Part shown: in pieces, positions 1-13,700 of the stretch
Position numbering within the stretch: the first letter of the stretch is position 1
How the letters are laid out: the number at the start of each line of letters is the position of its first letter
Assembly (NCBI RefSeq): GCF_008831285.2
Contig: NC_045138.2
Span: 3,448,143-3,512,142, forward strand
Source: Nymphaea colorata
Lineage: Eukaryota > Streptophyta > Magnoliopsida > Nymphaeales > Nymphaeaceae
DNA: 64,000 nucleotides
Direction: 5' to 3'
Program-made: the position numbers and the translations under genes
The notes under the pieces: generated by a model
Databases searched by the model: none
What the model was told of the DNA's origin: nothing
What the model saw: the letters and a program-made list of their open reading frames with translations, nothing else

Positions 1-194
1 GACGGGCCTCTACCTGTCCAAAATATACAAGTTTTCAGAATGTGCAGGCTCCAAATAGACCACCAAAGTTCAAGGATTCGACCCTACGAAGCCACTGTTA
101 AAAACAAGAAGCACGTTTCAGATCCCTATTAGTAAAACTTTTCTTACCTCAGGTGTTGATCATAGAAGAAATTTACAGATATGTGGATATTCCT
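1..194. other. 3' flank of the RAD52-1-like gene
   Basis: This short AT-rich stretch lies just past the stop codon of the minus-strand gene and probably holds its 3' untranslated region. I see no clear canonical polyadenylation hexamer and no other feature. Confidence 0.4.
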
Positions 195-3100
195 TTACAT
201 GGCATCCTCATGGTAAAGATGAAGCCCAAGCCCTAATCGTGCACAAGCTCTGCGAAATGCCATGGCTTCAGCCTTCTGTACTGGATCGCCATAGCTTGTA
301 TCATCAACAGACGCTGTTCCAGTCGATTCTCTGAAAATCTACATCAACATATGAAACATGTCATAAAATAATTTGTAATTATGGAGACATCAATGGGGCC
401 AAGAATTGAACCAAGAAGCATGTGACTTGAATTTAGTTCAGCTCAAGTCAACTCGGTTCAACAAATTAATCAGGAACATAAGCCATCTCACTAGGACAAG
501 TAAGCTGACCAGGAATGGGCTGAGTTACAGTCTATCAAATGCCCTAAGCTTGCCTCACGAGTCACTACGAACATGATCTGAACTTGAGCTATTTAAATAA
601 ATTCATGAACTAAGCATGGAAGCCTTGTTCAGTTCATTTGGCTCGTTCCTAGCCCTATATAAAGAAGGAGACTGGTAAGCATAAAAAGAAGATAGGCATT
701 AAATTGATTTACGTTCTAGAAACATGGATGAAGGTCCATCTAGATGCACCTTTAACTTTTCAGCATACAGGCCTGATGGATATGGAACCCAGTGCGCACA
801 ATGAAAAGTGAAAAAATCAAGGGCTCCTCAGCATACCTCTGAATCAACTCCATAAAGGGTCACACGGTAAACAACAGAGACGGACTTGCCATCAGGAGAA
901 TAGGTGATGCTCCTTACTTCACCAGACCATTCTACATTGTGAATTAGAAAGTATTAGATGGATTCACAACTCTAACAAAACAAATAATCCATCCTGCATG
1001 CTGCATTTTATTTCTTAATCAATTGTTTTGTAAAGCCTCTTCAGCATGCTCTGGTAAAAAATCAAAACAAATGGTTTTCCAAGGTTCACTGTGGCACTAT
1101 TTACACAAATAACATAATGGAATAAACAAAGAGAGAACCGTGGTAGGACAAACCTGGTGCATGTACATTCATTATCCGGTTCACAATATGCCTGCATGAA
1201 TTAAGAACACCAAAAGAATGCTTTAATCACAATCATAAAGCAGCGTAGAATGCAAATGTGGCCATTCTAAAGTCAGAAGCAGAAACATTTAAATTTCAAT
1301 AAGACAGGAGGGGTATATCACTATGTTCAATCTTGGATTTAAAAGATGTGTTGAATCCTAAGTCACATGGGTGGGGGGTATGGGTGCAGGTGCAGAAGTA
1401 CAAGTTTCGAAACAGTAATTTTAAAAAATGTTGGTAAAGGGGCACGGTAAACTATATTAATATAGAACTATTCATGCATGACCCACAAAATTGAAGTGAA
1501 ACAATTCTTAAAATTGATACACAATGCATCAAATATCATAGTTCATAGTTTCAGGAGTTCATAAATACAATCCCATTAAATTAAATATTAAAAGCAATTA
1601 CAAGATATAGTGAAGGGTGGAGCCTTTTCAGTTAAAATTTTGGATCGAATTGGAAAAAGGTACCCAGATGTTCTGGCACACCCATACCCTAAAACTATTG
1701 TGTGTACTAATATGGATACACCAGCCATTCTATAACAAACTGCAGAAGAATAAAGGGACTACTTAGTTCATGAACTGTAGATCTTATGTTTCTGAGCACT
1801 ACAAGAAACAGGGACAACCTTATGCTAAGCAATACAGATAGCTGAAAATAGTTCATGACAGCATAAGCAAAATTGTGATATCTACAATAAGTTTCATATA
1901 ACAAGAGCACAAAATCCACAATATGGCAGCAATAAACGGTAAATTCATTATGTTACCTTGAAGTCTATCAGTGGCTTAAAATTTCGGAAACCAAAACTAT
2001 CATAAAAAAAGACACTTCCATCTTTCTTTAGCATAGAAGTATCCAAAGTAAATGAAGAGTTGATTATACAAGTTTTAGCTTTCAAACATTAAATGACACC
2101 ACTACTCTTTATGGTAGAATAGTTGTGCTCACATTTATAAACTGGACAGTATGCGCAAGTTCTAACATCACCTCGTGCCCCTAAGCATCAATAAAAATTT
2201 GTCCTAGTATTACAATCTGATTATTCATTACTTACTGTTTTAGGAATCAAGCTCTAGAACATTCTCCTTCAAATGCAAATGTAAATCTTGTGGATTTCAT
2301 TGCAGTATGTGCCATTAATGCCTCTTAAATTGCTTTTCACATGTCATAGTGATGTGATCTGAAAATTATATTTCTACAAATTATACATATAAGTCCCTAA
2401 AGTATAAGCACCATGGAATATGAAAACCACCATGCGTCAAAGATAATCAAGGCAACAGTCCAAAAAAGATTGACCGCAGCCCAAGGCTGAAACAAGTTTA
2501 CTTTTAACAACATGAACTTTTTAGTTCTCATATTTCATTCTCCTGATTCCAGGAATTATTTATCATAATTTCAATAAAACAACTCACTACAATCATGGGA
2601 AGCATTTTCTGGCTCTTATATCAAACTTTCTGCAAAAAGTAACTGCAGAACCTACGTCACTGATTTTGTAATAACACTTAGCTTGCTCGATATGAACTGA
2701 TGATGCATGCGTAGTTCTTTACAAATACTCAAAAGTCAATCTCCTTGGAAATCCATGAAATTTTTAGCCTCAAAATCATATTTTTATCAAGAAAATAACA
2801 TTATCTCAAAGTGTTATGAGAAGTCAAGCTCACAAGTGACTCTTATGTCTTTAAGAAACATCTTTCGATGCGGCAGCACATTAATTTTTGCCGCATTAAT
2901 TTTCCAATTGCACTTTGCATATGTATTTATTGAGGGGATGACACGCTAAAGACTCTATGCAGGATCATCAACTTCACGCCTTTCACATGTCACACTCCCC
3001 AATTACAACGTACCTTGTCTTCACATAGTTAAAATGCACACTAATGCTTTCGTGTGGAAGCGAATCCCACGAAATCTGCTTAGATTTTTCGGTTTGGTGG

Positions 3101-3871
3101 AACCGATTCAATAAAATCTGTTCTCTAGTGGAATCTATAAATAAAAAATTAGTGACCGAAAATTAAGAAAAGGTGAGCATCTTTCATGGTATCAGCATTG
3201 GAGTCTTCCTTCATAGGAAGTCAGTTTGTGTTTGGGTGTAGGTCATGAGACTGGGTACAGTTGAATTGCATTTCTCCACTATTTCCAAACAGCAACCTTT
3301 CGAATAACTGTCGTCAATCTCTTAGCTCTAACCAGTTTCCCTCTTCAACCATCCTAAAGTTACATTACTTCTATGCAAGTGATCATGGGCATGTGCAAGC
3401 CAGCTCCATCACCGAACTAAAACCAGAATATCATGACCCATGAGAGAGCGGATGTGGAAAATCAATGAAAAAAAAGAACAATGGTTTCAACAGAGCATAA
3501 TACAAAACCACTTTCATCTGAATAGCGCCAAAACCCGCGTTATTGCTTAAGAAAACTTGACAGCGACAGCAAAGATGGACGACAATGTACCAGGGGATGT
3601 ATTTGATGGACGTTCCTTCCTCAACTCGCGTTTTCACTAGAGAATCCGGCACCCTCTTGTTGAGCTCCTTCAGGATGTCCGAGAGGGGTCGGCTGATTCC
3701 AGACGTGGGGATTTCTTCTCCTTCCGTGCTAGTAGCTCCATAAGGAGGGGCCGAGAAAGATTGCGAAGAATAATAAGAAGGACGGATCAGAGCGGACCGA
3801 CGAAGAAATGATCGAATGCAGGGGTCCGCAGAACAACTGCTTCGGAATAAACATCGGAGGGAAGACGACAT
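195..3871 (-). CDS. RAD52-1: RAD52-like organellar DNA-binding/repair protein (RAD52-1 / ODB1 type), 4 exons
   Basis: The coding exons on the minus strand are 3871-3591, 1191-1154, 931-837 and 338-195, giving 558 nt and 185 aa. All introns are GT–AG and the frame is kept throughout. Residues 1-40 are rich in Arg and Ser with almost no acidic residues, as in a mitochondrial transit peptide. The RAD52-type domain follows: SGISRPLSDILKELNKRVPD (58-76 region), then YIPW–HIVNR across intron 1, EWSGEVRSITYSPDGKSV, VYRVTL, RESTGTASVDD, and a C-terminal FRRACARLGLGLHLYHED. These match what I recall of Arabidopsis RAD52-1 (176 aa). Plant RAD52-like proteins bind and anneal single-stranded DNA in homologous recombination; the RAD52-1/ODB1 branch acts in mitochondria and also the nucleus. 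Intron 1 is 2.4 kb. If it is retained, the frame runs 52 codons past the exon 1 donor and stops at 3431, giving a 146-aa product. The gene is divergent from MAD1. Identity is firm; the transit prediction is inference. Confidence 0.93.
1377..1688. repeat. Short inverted-repeat pair, possible degenerate MITE in RAD52-1 intron 1
   Basis: GGTATGGGTG at 1377-1386 is exactly mirrored by CACCCATACC at 1679-1688, about 290 bp apart, in otherwise AT-rich intron sequence. Flanking target duplications were not found, so a mobile origin is only a guess. Confidence 0.3.
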
Positions 3872-3964
3872 CTTCGGCTGCCGCTGCTACTTCTTCTTTG
3901 CCACCGGTTGGAGGGAAACCCCACGTTTCAAAGTGGGGGGCACCCTGAAGCTCCTCCGCCTTTC

Positions 3965-3990
3965 TAGGGTTCTCTTCTGTGTCCCGCCAA
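3965..3990. promoter_or_regulatory. Telo-box-like motif beside an E2F-like site
   Basis: TAGGGTT at 3965-3971 is the reverse complement of the telo-box core AACCCTA. TCCCGCCAA at 3982-3990 reads TTGGCGGGA on the other strand, close to the E2F consensus TTTSSCGS. The pair lies about 95-120 bp upstream of the RAD52-1 start codon. Telo-boxes and E2F sites recur in promoters of plant replication and cell-cycle genes. Function here is inferred. Confidence 0.35.
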
Positions 3991-4115
3991 GCGAAACGAC
4001 ACTTCTTCCCCTTGCGGGGATATTGGGTCCGACGTCCGAACCAATGGGTGCGACCAACTTTACCACTTGTTGGCCTCAAAATGTCTGTTTCTATATTATT
4101 ATTTTCAGGTTTTCA

Positions 4116-4182
4116 ATTATTTATATAAATCGACGATCTTTATTATTTTCATGTACGGGATTATTTATATAAATCGACGATC
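4116..4182. repeat. 23-bp direct repeat in the shared promoter
   Basis: A 23-bp AT-rich unit ending in AAATCGACGATC occurs at 4116-4138 and again, identically, at 4160-4182. The copies are 44 bp apart. This could be a duplication from local slippage or a paired factor-binding site. Confidence 0.6.
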
Positions 4183-4600
4183 ACCTCTTTCTCTCTCTCC
4201 TTCTTTCTTTTAAAGGGTATCAATATTTCGCTTTTATAGTCATCATTAATAAACATTGATTCGTTTAATTTGATTGCAAACATTTAAATTGATATTCTTT
4301 ACATAATTATTATGTTGATATCATTTATAATTGATCGTGTTAAACTCATTCGTGGAATATTGGTTCGATTGATTTTAATACGATAAAAATACTGTTTAGA
4401 GTTTAAAAGAATTGTATTATACTGAAACATGACATCGACCATAAGATTTGAACTTTAGTCCTTTGTATATTAACTATCTTGTATCGCCACTTGATTCCGC
4501 TATTTTTCTTCAGCATAATTTAAATACGTATGAGTTATTATCCGTATAATTGTACATAAGCATGTACACGCACGGTCGGTGGCCAAGGCCAAAATCGAAA

Positions 4601-4608
4601 GGCGCGCC
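4601..4608. promoter_or_regulatory. GGCGCGCC palindrome, E2F-like core
   Basis: GGCGCGCC lies about 135 bp upstream of the MAD1 start codon and contains the SGCGC core of E2F sites, preceded by GAAA. It is a weak match on its own; it gains interest from the second E2F-like site on the RAD52-1 side. Confidence 0.3.
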
Positions 4609-4741
4609 ATTCCCAAGCAACGCCAAGCTTGGGTAGAGGGAGAGAGAGGGGGTCAGGGAGGACGGGGTGATTATTTCTGGTTTGAACTTTGAAGGAGGGC
4701 GAGGGAGGAAGATCAAGAAGGGGAAGTCCCGGGTATCAAGA

Positions 4742-7700
4742 ATGATCGTGAGGACTCCTCCGGCTAAGAGGAAGGCTGAAGCCTACACCGTCGTCACTCC
4801 GGGCAGTGCTCCGACAAGTCAGCAGCTCGTCGTCTACCAAGATCCTTTGCCCGATGTCCATGACGGTCAGCCTGAACCCATGCTCTGCACATATCAATGT
4901 CGCCAGATGGTATCGATTCGCCTTCCAATCCCCCCATTTTTGAAATCATTTGTAGGCCATCAAAGCGAGCCCGCAAGGCTTGTTACGCGGTTATTTTCTT
5001 TCGTCCGTTTATTTCATAATTTTCATACGCATCAGCTGCAAAGCTCCACAGAGTCCTGGTGTTGATAATAATTGGGGTTATGACGTGCTTGTTGCATCCG
5101 TTTCTTCAGTATTTGGGACCTGTTTCGTGTCCCACAATGGAAGAACTTGTTGGATTTCTGGAAAGTTCGGGGCATAGCGCGTTTAGTTGGATACTTGGAT
5201 ATTGATAGTTTGTTACATGCCAATAAGAAAGAATTTCTTCTGCAAAGGTCATTCCGTAGCGGAAGATGAAACCGAATGTCTTCTTGATCATTCACACTGG
5301 TTACATGCAACCCCATCCATCTTTCTGTCGCCGGTCTTTTCAAGCACTACGAAGCGAGTGAACCCGAAAACCGGCAGCTACATGCATTCTTGTTTTACTA
5401 TGTTCGTGCTCCTAGTTGATTTGTCCAATTCATAGGATTATTCTCTGTTGGATGTTTCTTTGCTGGTTTAACAGTTCTCATGGTGCTTTTTCCTGGGGTT
5501 TCGATGTGTAATCATTTAAACGAGCACCTTCCCTATTTTCTGTTGGTCCCTTCATTAGATTACAAAGCATGGCGCTTTAGGTTATTACGTATTATGTCCA
5601 TTTAAACCAGCACTTTCCCTATTTTCTGTCGGCGTCCCTTCATAAGATTACAAAGCATGTCCTTTTAGTTATTACGTATTATGTCCTTTTTTGGCTCAGA
5701 GTTGTTGAACACACGCTCATCAATCCGCAGTACGCTATTTGTTCCGATCGTTATTCCAAATGAAGCTGTATGGTGTATTCAGTTCACTAAATAAATAAAC
5801 GAGGTACCAATGGAGCGATGTTGCTGATATGTATATTGAGTATTACATGCTTTCTGGCATTGTTACGAAAGACATTCTTACACATTTGAGGATAAAGGAT
5901 GTAACATTTAGGGATGATCTCGTTCCCCAAACTCGGGTCTTTGGTAGTTCCTCGTGTAGGATCCCATTTCTACTTTCCAGAATGAAGAATTTGAGGTTTT
6001 ATGGCCATTGTGTTCTTCAGGTATTGAAGGAGTAAGTCATACATACTAAAGATTATTCATTTGAAATTTAACTATATGGAGGCTTGGAGTAATTAAGTGG
6101 TTATTTTTTATTTATTTACAATGAAAATATGGGTGTTGTTTATAGCATGTACTTGTTACTTTGTTTTAAAAATTAATGTTTTCATGGGATTTTTTTTCAG
6201 TGATATTATCAATTTTTTGCCTGTTTTGTTTGTTTTTTTTTTTAACTTATTGTCTTTTTTACCGTTACATAAATAAAATTACAATCTTTTACACATTACA
6301 CCAAGTACCTAACTTTGAATTCAACCTTTACAAGTTGTGCTTCACATTTTACGACATTGGGTGCACATACAACAAGGTCAAAATTTCAAATAACACAATG
6401 CCATCAAGAGCAGCGAATATGAATTAAGTTGCTTTTAAGTGCACCTGGTCGTACCAAAAATGTGAACATATTGTCTTGTTTCATTTAACTTCACCATACA
6501 TGCTTTGTCTATTGCTAGTTGCTACTTTTATTTGAAAAACCGGTAGACCAATTTTACTTTGAAAACTGGTCCATCCATTGCGTATCTCCACCTATACTTG
6601 CACTATGTGTGCATATATATATATGTGTGTTCATTTGAAAGTTTGGGTATTTGTGGTACATGTTGGAGGATATTTGTAATTCTGCTTTTTGATTTACATA
6701 TGAACCTTTTTCTCATATTATTTGTTTGTAGGTGAAGTCTGAGTTCATTGATGCATTGAACACCGCAGAAAAGAAAGTGAATGATTTGCAATCTAGTTTG
6801 GAGTTACTGAATCAACAGCTTTGTGGAAAAGGTTAGTCTTTTCATGCAACAACTTTTAGAAACTTTGACATCGGCACTGTCAATGGTTTAGTTTTTTGAA
6901 GTATCTTCCCCTTAGTTTTATATGGATTGATGGTAAACAAAAGTGGAAGGCATGGAAGACAAGAGGAGAAAGAGGAACCCCTTCTGCTTCTTGAAATCTA
7001 TTTGTTGACAAGCAAAATCATTTTTCAAATCGTGAAGGAAAAATCTCTTCTCCACAATGTTAGAGGCATTTGAATGCAAAAGAAGGAAAAGTAAGTTTAT
7101 TCAACATCATAATGCAAGAGTTAGCTAAAGCCTACTGAATGCAGTAAATAAATATGTATAAGCTACTTTCTTTTTGTTAATAAGCATGGCAATCTCAATG
7201 CAAATATATTTGTTGTATTATTTAAAATTGGCAAACAGAAGATAATTGTAGAAAACAGGTAAGATTGGCCAGCTTTTACCTATTCAATCCAATGCAAGTG
7301 TGGTAGTCCGTTTACCTACAGAAAATAGGCTTGAAAATCTTCAAAATCAGTAGAAAACATATTTTTTTTAAAACTTTTTTTTGGATCACATAATTTTACC
7401 TTTTTTTTTGTTTTATTTTCTTCATTTTTGCTAATTACCTGATTTATTGAATTGAAAACAGAATGGGAGAATATTATAAGTGGAATCATATCATGAAAAT
7501 TTTGACACTTAAAACTCACTAAACTGAAAAAATGTTAGTACAGCATTGGAGATGACAAAATTATTTTCTATTCTGTCCCCACCTCCTCTTCAGAGAGAGA
7601 TGATTTCTAACTTTTGAAGGTTAGGAGACTAAAACAAATTTGCAAAATGGTTGGATCAAGAAATGGCAATAGAATAATCAAACAAAACATTAGATTAGAA

Positions 7701-10700
7701 TGTTACAATGTCAGAAGGATAAAACAGGTCACATACAACGCCACCCATTGCTGGAGTTTTTCATATTATGTTTTGATAGTGTCTCCAAAACCACAGAAAG
7801 GTTTGGCCTTTGGATAGTCACAGAAAATGCATTTATTTAAAAAAAACGCGATAAATTAAGTGACCGTTTAAAACTAAAAAAAACATGTTTTTTTTGAAAA
7901 AACGTTAAAAAGCGAGAAAACACATTTTTAATGCGTTTTTTTCACTTTTTTCAGTTTTTAAATGCCAAACAGTTTTTTTTTTTTCATTTGCTATTTTTTG
8001 TTTGTTGCAAATCTACTTATCTTTTGATGTTTGTGTTATTAATTTCTCACATATTTTATTTTTCCCCCATTTTTAGTTTTTTAAATTTTTTAAAAAATTA
8101 CCGTATTTTTTCCGTTTTTTTTAAGTTCGCCGTATTATACCTGAGACCGTATTATACCCGAGACGTTATTTGTGACTATGGTATTTATGAATAAAGCACA
8201 AAAATTTGTAGTGTCCTTAACTCTCCAATTAAATTCCTATGGTTCCACAAAGTTGAGATACACTGTGTATGTAAGAAGAAGAAACAAGAAGTAACTAATA
8301 ATATAGTTTCTTGTTTTAAAAGAACTTCGTAGCATTTTTTTGCTTTTTACTATAGCCAATACAGGAAACATTTTTAAACATCTTTGTTTTAACTTCACAC
8401 TCAGGTCAGCAAAAATCTCTCCTAATTATTGTGAAAAGTAAAACACAAAAACCTGTTACATGGACTAGGACAATCTTCTGTTGAAAATACCTTGTAGCAT
8501 TGGCAACGGGAATACTCCCATATGTCATGCAACTAAATAATAGTGCGAAGAGATGTGTTGTTCTGGAGATGCATGTGCTAAACTGAACGTATGGAATGCA
8601 AAACAAGGATAAATTAGGATTACCATGTTTAATAGGCACTTGAGAGAATTGCTGATAAAAAGACTTTTGAGGGGCGTCACTTAAAGTGGATGGACATTTT
8701 AGATAGCTCTTTGTCATATTACCAGCAAGAAATGTTGGTGTTGTACACGTAAATTGGGCTAGTAGAAAGGGGAATACCATGAGGATGCCACAGGGTATGG
8801 TGGTGAGAAGCAATAAAACTTTTTAAGGTAATTCAAAATGTTGGAGAACAGGACCCTGAGGTCCGATCTTGTCAGTTGGAGAATGTTTGAGCATGCTGAT
8901 GCGCAACGAAGTTTCTCATGTGAACCCTTCTGTCCATGTTGCATGAGATTGATTTAGCATTTCATGATTGTAATTCTTAATTTCGTTTTGTACTTTTAGG
9001 ATGGTAATGATGGAATGCTATTTTGGTTTCAGAAGCAGAAAGCAATAAATTCCAGAGCCAGTTGCGTTTTGCGGAACAAGAACTTTCTGCTGCAAAAGGT
9101 CATGAGCAGGCCTTGCAAGAGCAGCTGACAAAGGAGGTTAATGAGTCCCTTGAGCGCTATCAAAGTCAGCTGAAGCAAATTTCTGAGCTTGAGGTTTTTC
9201 ATACTTTTCAATAGATACTTCTGTTGTTGATGCACATAGATTTGGATGCTTCTTTCTTATTTGATTACCTTTCTCTCCTATTTGTAAGATTGAATTCATT
9301 TGAGTTCTGAGAAGCATTTCTAATCTTCTGTTTGAAGAATTTACTGTTAGTGCTTGTGTTCTCAATCTGGTAAACCAATGGGCAATCTCACATTCTGCTA
9401 GCAAAGAGATTATGACCATATGCCTTACATTTGATTATGGGTCAACCATATGTGCTTGAATGAGCAGATGATCATGGTCAATGATATTGAATGAGCAGAT
9501 GATCATGGTCAAGGTTAACATCTCTGTTCCCCATTTCTATTCCAAAATTATACGTGAGTCATAAGCTTCACATTGGCACCATAAGGAAAAAAACTGAAAA
9601 GAAAGATGAATGGAAATTCTCATCATGAAACTATACCAATGGGACTGTTGTACATCTCATTTTTTTTTCCACTGCATGAAAACCTTTGAGTAGTACTTGT
9701 CATGGCATCCTGCATTGAGTTTCTTCTTCCCACTTGAGTTTCTATTAGAAGCACAAGCTTCCAGTTTGCAGTAGAGTCCATAATAACCTCCATGGTTGAT
9801 ACTTGTCTCTGACTGATTTAACTGAATAGATATGGTAGCTTAAAGGTTGTTAATGTTCTCATACGATCCAGGTAAAGCTCCAAAAAGAAATTAAACAACG
9901 AAAAGATGCTGAATCATCTGCATCTGCAGCCCAAGAGAGGTCTCTTGCACTTGAAGAAAAACTTCAAAATGTTACTGACACTGCTGAAAGGGAGAAAAGG
10001 CACCTTCGTAAAGAACTCTCCCTTCTCCAGAGTGACTCCAAATTTTCCATTTCCAGAGTCTGCACTGATGTAAGTGCTAAAAGGTATTTTCTGTTATTGT
10101 TGTTTTAGATTTTGTTTATGAACTTGATCTTTTCAGTTTTTCAGCTTGAGTTGATGGAGTTCAGAGCTAGCAGTGCTGAAAAAGAATCAGAGCTTCTGAA
10201 GAAGCAGCTGGAGGATCTGCAACTGCAGCTTGCTGAGGTTGTTATTGGTGCCTTGATTGGACAGGGGAATATGTTTATGGGCTTCCTTTTAATTTGTTTT
10301 ATTTTTTGCATTTATTTTCAGTTCCATTTTTCATCTAAGTTATGCAACAAAGAATAAGAATTTCACAAAATCTGAAATCTTAGTGAATTTGTCTATTGCT
10401 TAGTCATGAAGCATCATGTCATAGATGTCACAAAAATCAGAAGTAATGGCAGTTTAGGCCAAAGTCAATTTCTTTGTCAACAAATTTATGATATGTCTAT
10501 AATACTAATGGTTAATGTAATTGCACATTTATTGCAGAACTTTAAGGTTTCCCTTAATGTTTACTTAAATGGCAAGTTTCTAGATAATTTTTGTTGAAAA
10601 TAGCAATAACTTTTGATATATCTCACTTGCCTTCCTGTGAGGATAAGAGATTATGATATTATTTGAAACGTAAAATCAACTATTATTAGTGTTCGTTGAT

Positions 10701-13700
10701 TTATCAAAATAACACATTTTTTTTAGCTGAAAGAGTCCTCAAAATTTTGATGTATGTCCACTTGGCTTAATGAGCAAATAATTACTTACAAGAAATAAAA
10801 GATCAGTTCAAAAGAGTTAACAAAGTTTTTCCTCTCTGTTTCTCTCTCTATATGTGTGTCTGTAGTGCGCTAGTAAAGCGGGCCCTGTAGTGCGCTGGTA
10901 AAGCGGGCCCATATGGGTGCGCCTTAAAAATCGAGTCATGTGATAATTGTACCAGATTTTTTGTTCAACTTGCTGAAGAATTATGCTTGTGTATTTTAGA
11001 TTCTTAATGACCTTTTGTCCTAGAAATCATGATATTAAATGTAGATTCAACTAATCCTCTTTACATGTCAAGTTGCTATTGGATATTGGCAGATGTATCC
11101 CAATTGCTTTATGGGACTAGGTAGGATCTGGATGGACCAACTAGCAGCGTTCTGGACCTTTGTCCGGATATGACCTGGGCCTGGCCCAGCAGCTTCTATT
11201 ATGGTCATTCAGAACTTGAATTACTCAAAAGTGATAAGAGCTATATAATAATAATGACATTTGATACAATATTACATATGATAAAGAAGGATCTGGCATC
11301 TGCTATGTATTTGTACTAGTGGTTAATGTTGTTAAATGCATATCAGAATTTTTATTGAGCACAAAGTAACATATGTAATGCACATAATATATGTAAATTC
11401 ATAACCTTTTCTTCAAAAAAGATAAACAATGAAAAATTTCAAGTTAGTGAAAAGCTAAAGGAAAATTATAATGCTAAAAAAATAATATTATCTATAAAAA
11501 CATATAATTAAGGCTATATGCTACAAATTAAATCTTAACAAACTAAAGGCTTCATCTGTTGATTTTGTGAACTGGTACAATATCAAACATATCAATCGTA
11601 TTAAAGTGCATATTGAATGAGGAAAAATAAAATTATTATGAATAAAATATATATTAGGCCGCAAACAAAGCAAAATGAAGTTATCTGCTCGACAGCTGTG
11701 TACTGAATAACAACAAGCTGTAACACCTTCTGAATGACAAGTAATTGATTAAATATGGTTTGCATAGCATAAAGTCTAAATTTAGGTTTTATCTGATATG
11801 ATCATTTTGTTCATTCTCCACTTCATTCTTCATCTTCTATGTCATTCATGATACAATTTTTATCACCTGCTATGTGACATTTAACCTTTATAAATTACTG
11901 TGCAATGTGCATACATGACCATAAAACTCGTTTTGGCTTGTAGCTAACTCAGACAAACAATGATACTTCTAATCTGGATCAATATGGTGAAATCAAGGCT
12001 GGGTCAATGGGGAGAAGACCTTGTCCTCCCATCAATCTATTATTGGAAATTTGGAACTAAAAACGGGTACATCTAATAGCTTTTGCACATGATTTAACTG
12101 AGAAGTTTGCAAAAACAAGTAGACATGTTCTCTTAGGGCCTTGTTATTGGAACTTCCTCAAATTCTTTTAGGAACTTAACACAAAGTGCTAATTCCTGAC
12201 CTTTAGGGCCTTGAATTGACCTTTTTTGCTTTGAGGAATTATTGGACTTCATATGCTCTTGAAAAGTAATGGGTAACTGTAAAACAACCACTTGAAAACT
12301 TAGAATTTCTTAGAATGAGAAATGGCCTCCTAAATCTTCTAGTTTAAAGTTTGAACACCAAAAATCAGCCTCGGAACGAGTTCTCCTTCCCCAACCCCAA
12401 CCCCATCTGCCACACCCACACCTAATAAACGGAAAAAATTTTGCACCTTTGGGAATGCATAAAAGGTGTATCCCAGGATACATTATGTATTATCTTAAGG
12501 TATGTATGACGCAGCTACAATACATCCATAAAGCTAGTTTTGGGGATGTATCGTCTCCTGCAATGTCATAGTTGTGGTGCATATGCTATATTGCATGATG
12601 ATTCTTATAAGATTGCAATTTCCAGTTACTTTGAGTTGAGAATTTACTGTGTCGAAGCTGTTGAAGGAAAATAAAGTTTCACTGGCTAACTACTCTCTTT
12701 GGTCGAGCAAGCTGACTTCTCATGTTGGCCTGCAAAGTGGCTGAATTGCTTGAAAACATCACAACATACAAAATTCTGCATATAAATTGTCTTGGTGCAA
12801 GTTATCATAGTATATCTAGTAAAAGCCATTAATAATTTTGGTGGAGTGTCTGATAGATGTTTCTTTCTTTGGTCAATTAAAGTTCTGCACTTGCTTTTTG
12901 TTGTAGTGCCATAAACAAAAAAATGAACTTGGAAAAAAACTATCCACCATCAGTGAACCATCACATGAAGTTGCTGCAAGTGAAGCACGTGTGCTTGTGA
13001 AGCATTTGCAGGAAGAGCTTAGGAGCTATGTAAGTCCTGCCAAATTTCTTGCTTTGACGTCTGTTATGCTAGAAACATGCTTGCAGTTCCATGTGAGGCT
13101 GATCAACTATCATTTTGAAACACTGGTCATTGCATTCAATGAAAAATTTAGTCACACATGTAATTGGACATTAGAGGCCAATTGCTACAATTTGAACCTT
13201 TTGATGAATAAGCCTATGTGTGTTGTGCTTCGGGAGTAATTGTAGTGTTCCTGTTTATGTTCATTTTTGGCATGCATTCTTTTGTAATAATTTGACTGAT
13301 TCTATGGTTTCATTGAGGAGCTTGTTAGTCTTCTGGGTGCCTAGTTTTGATCTTAGCTGTTGCTTACGGCTGGTTGTTTGTGTGAGAGTTGGCATTTCCT
13401 GATCTTTCTTGATGATCCTTAGTAGTGCATTCATATGAATAGAAGTTGAAGCATGTTGCAATAAACAATGTCCTACAAAATGCCTTGGTGTGTTCTAATT
13501 TGTAGCAACTCTCTGTTCTCAATCTTCATCTTTAGACCAAGAGTTTTAGGAGTCTCCATTTTTTTTTGTTGTTGTTTCTCATCCTTGACCTTTCAGTTAC
13601 ATTGTAACATTAGTAACAAATATAGCTTGAGATAAGTGGTTACCTCTAGCTGAGCAGGCTGGTATAGTTCCAAGAAAAATTGCCAAACAGTGACAATTAA

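Larger units (their letters stand above)
3872..4741. promoter_or_regulatory. Shared head-to-head promoter region of RAD52-1 and MAD1
   Basis: The start codons of the two divergent genes are only 870 bp apart, so both promoters and both 5' UTRs must fit here. The two ends are GC-richer than the AT-rich centre, as expected for two 5' UTR/proximal regions facing outwards. No convincing TATA box is positioned for either gene. E2F-like and telo-box-like motifs lie near both ends and are listed separately. Joint regulation is inference. Confidence 0.6.
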
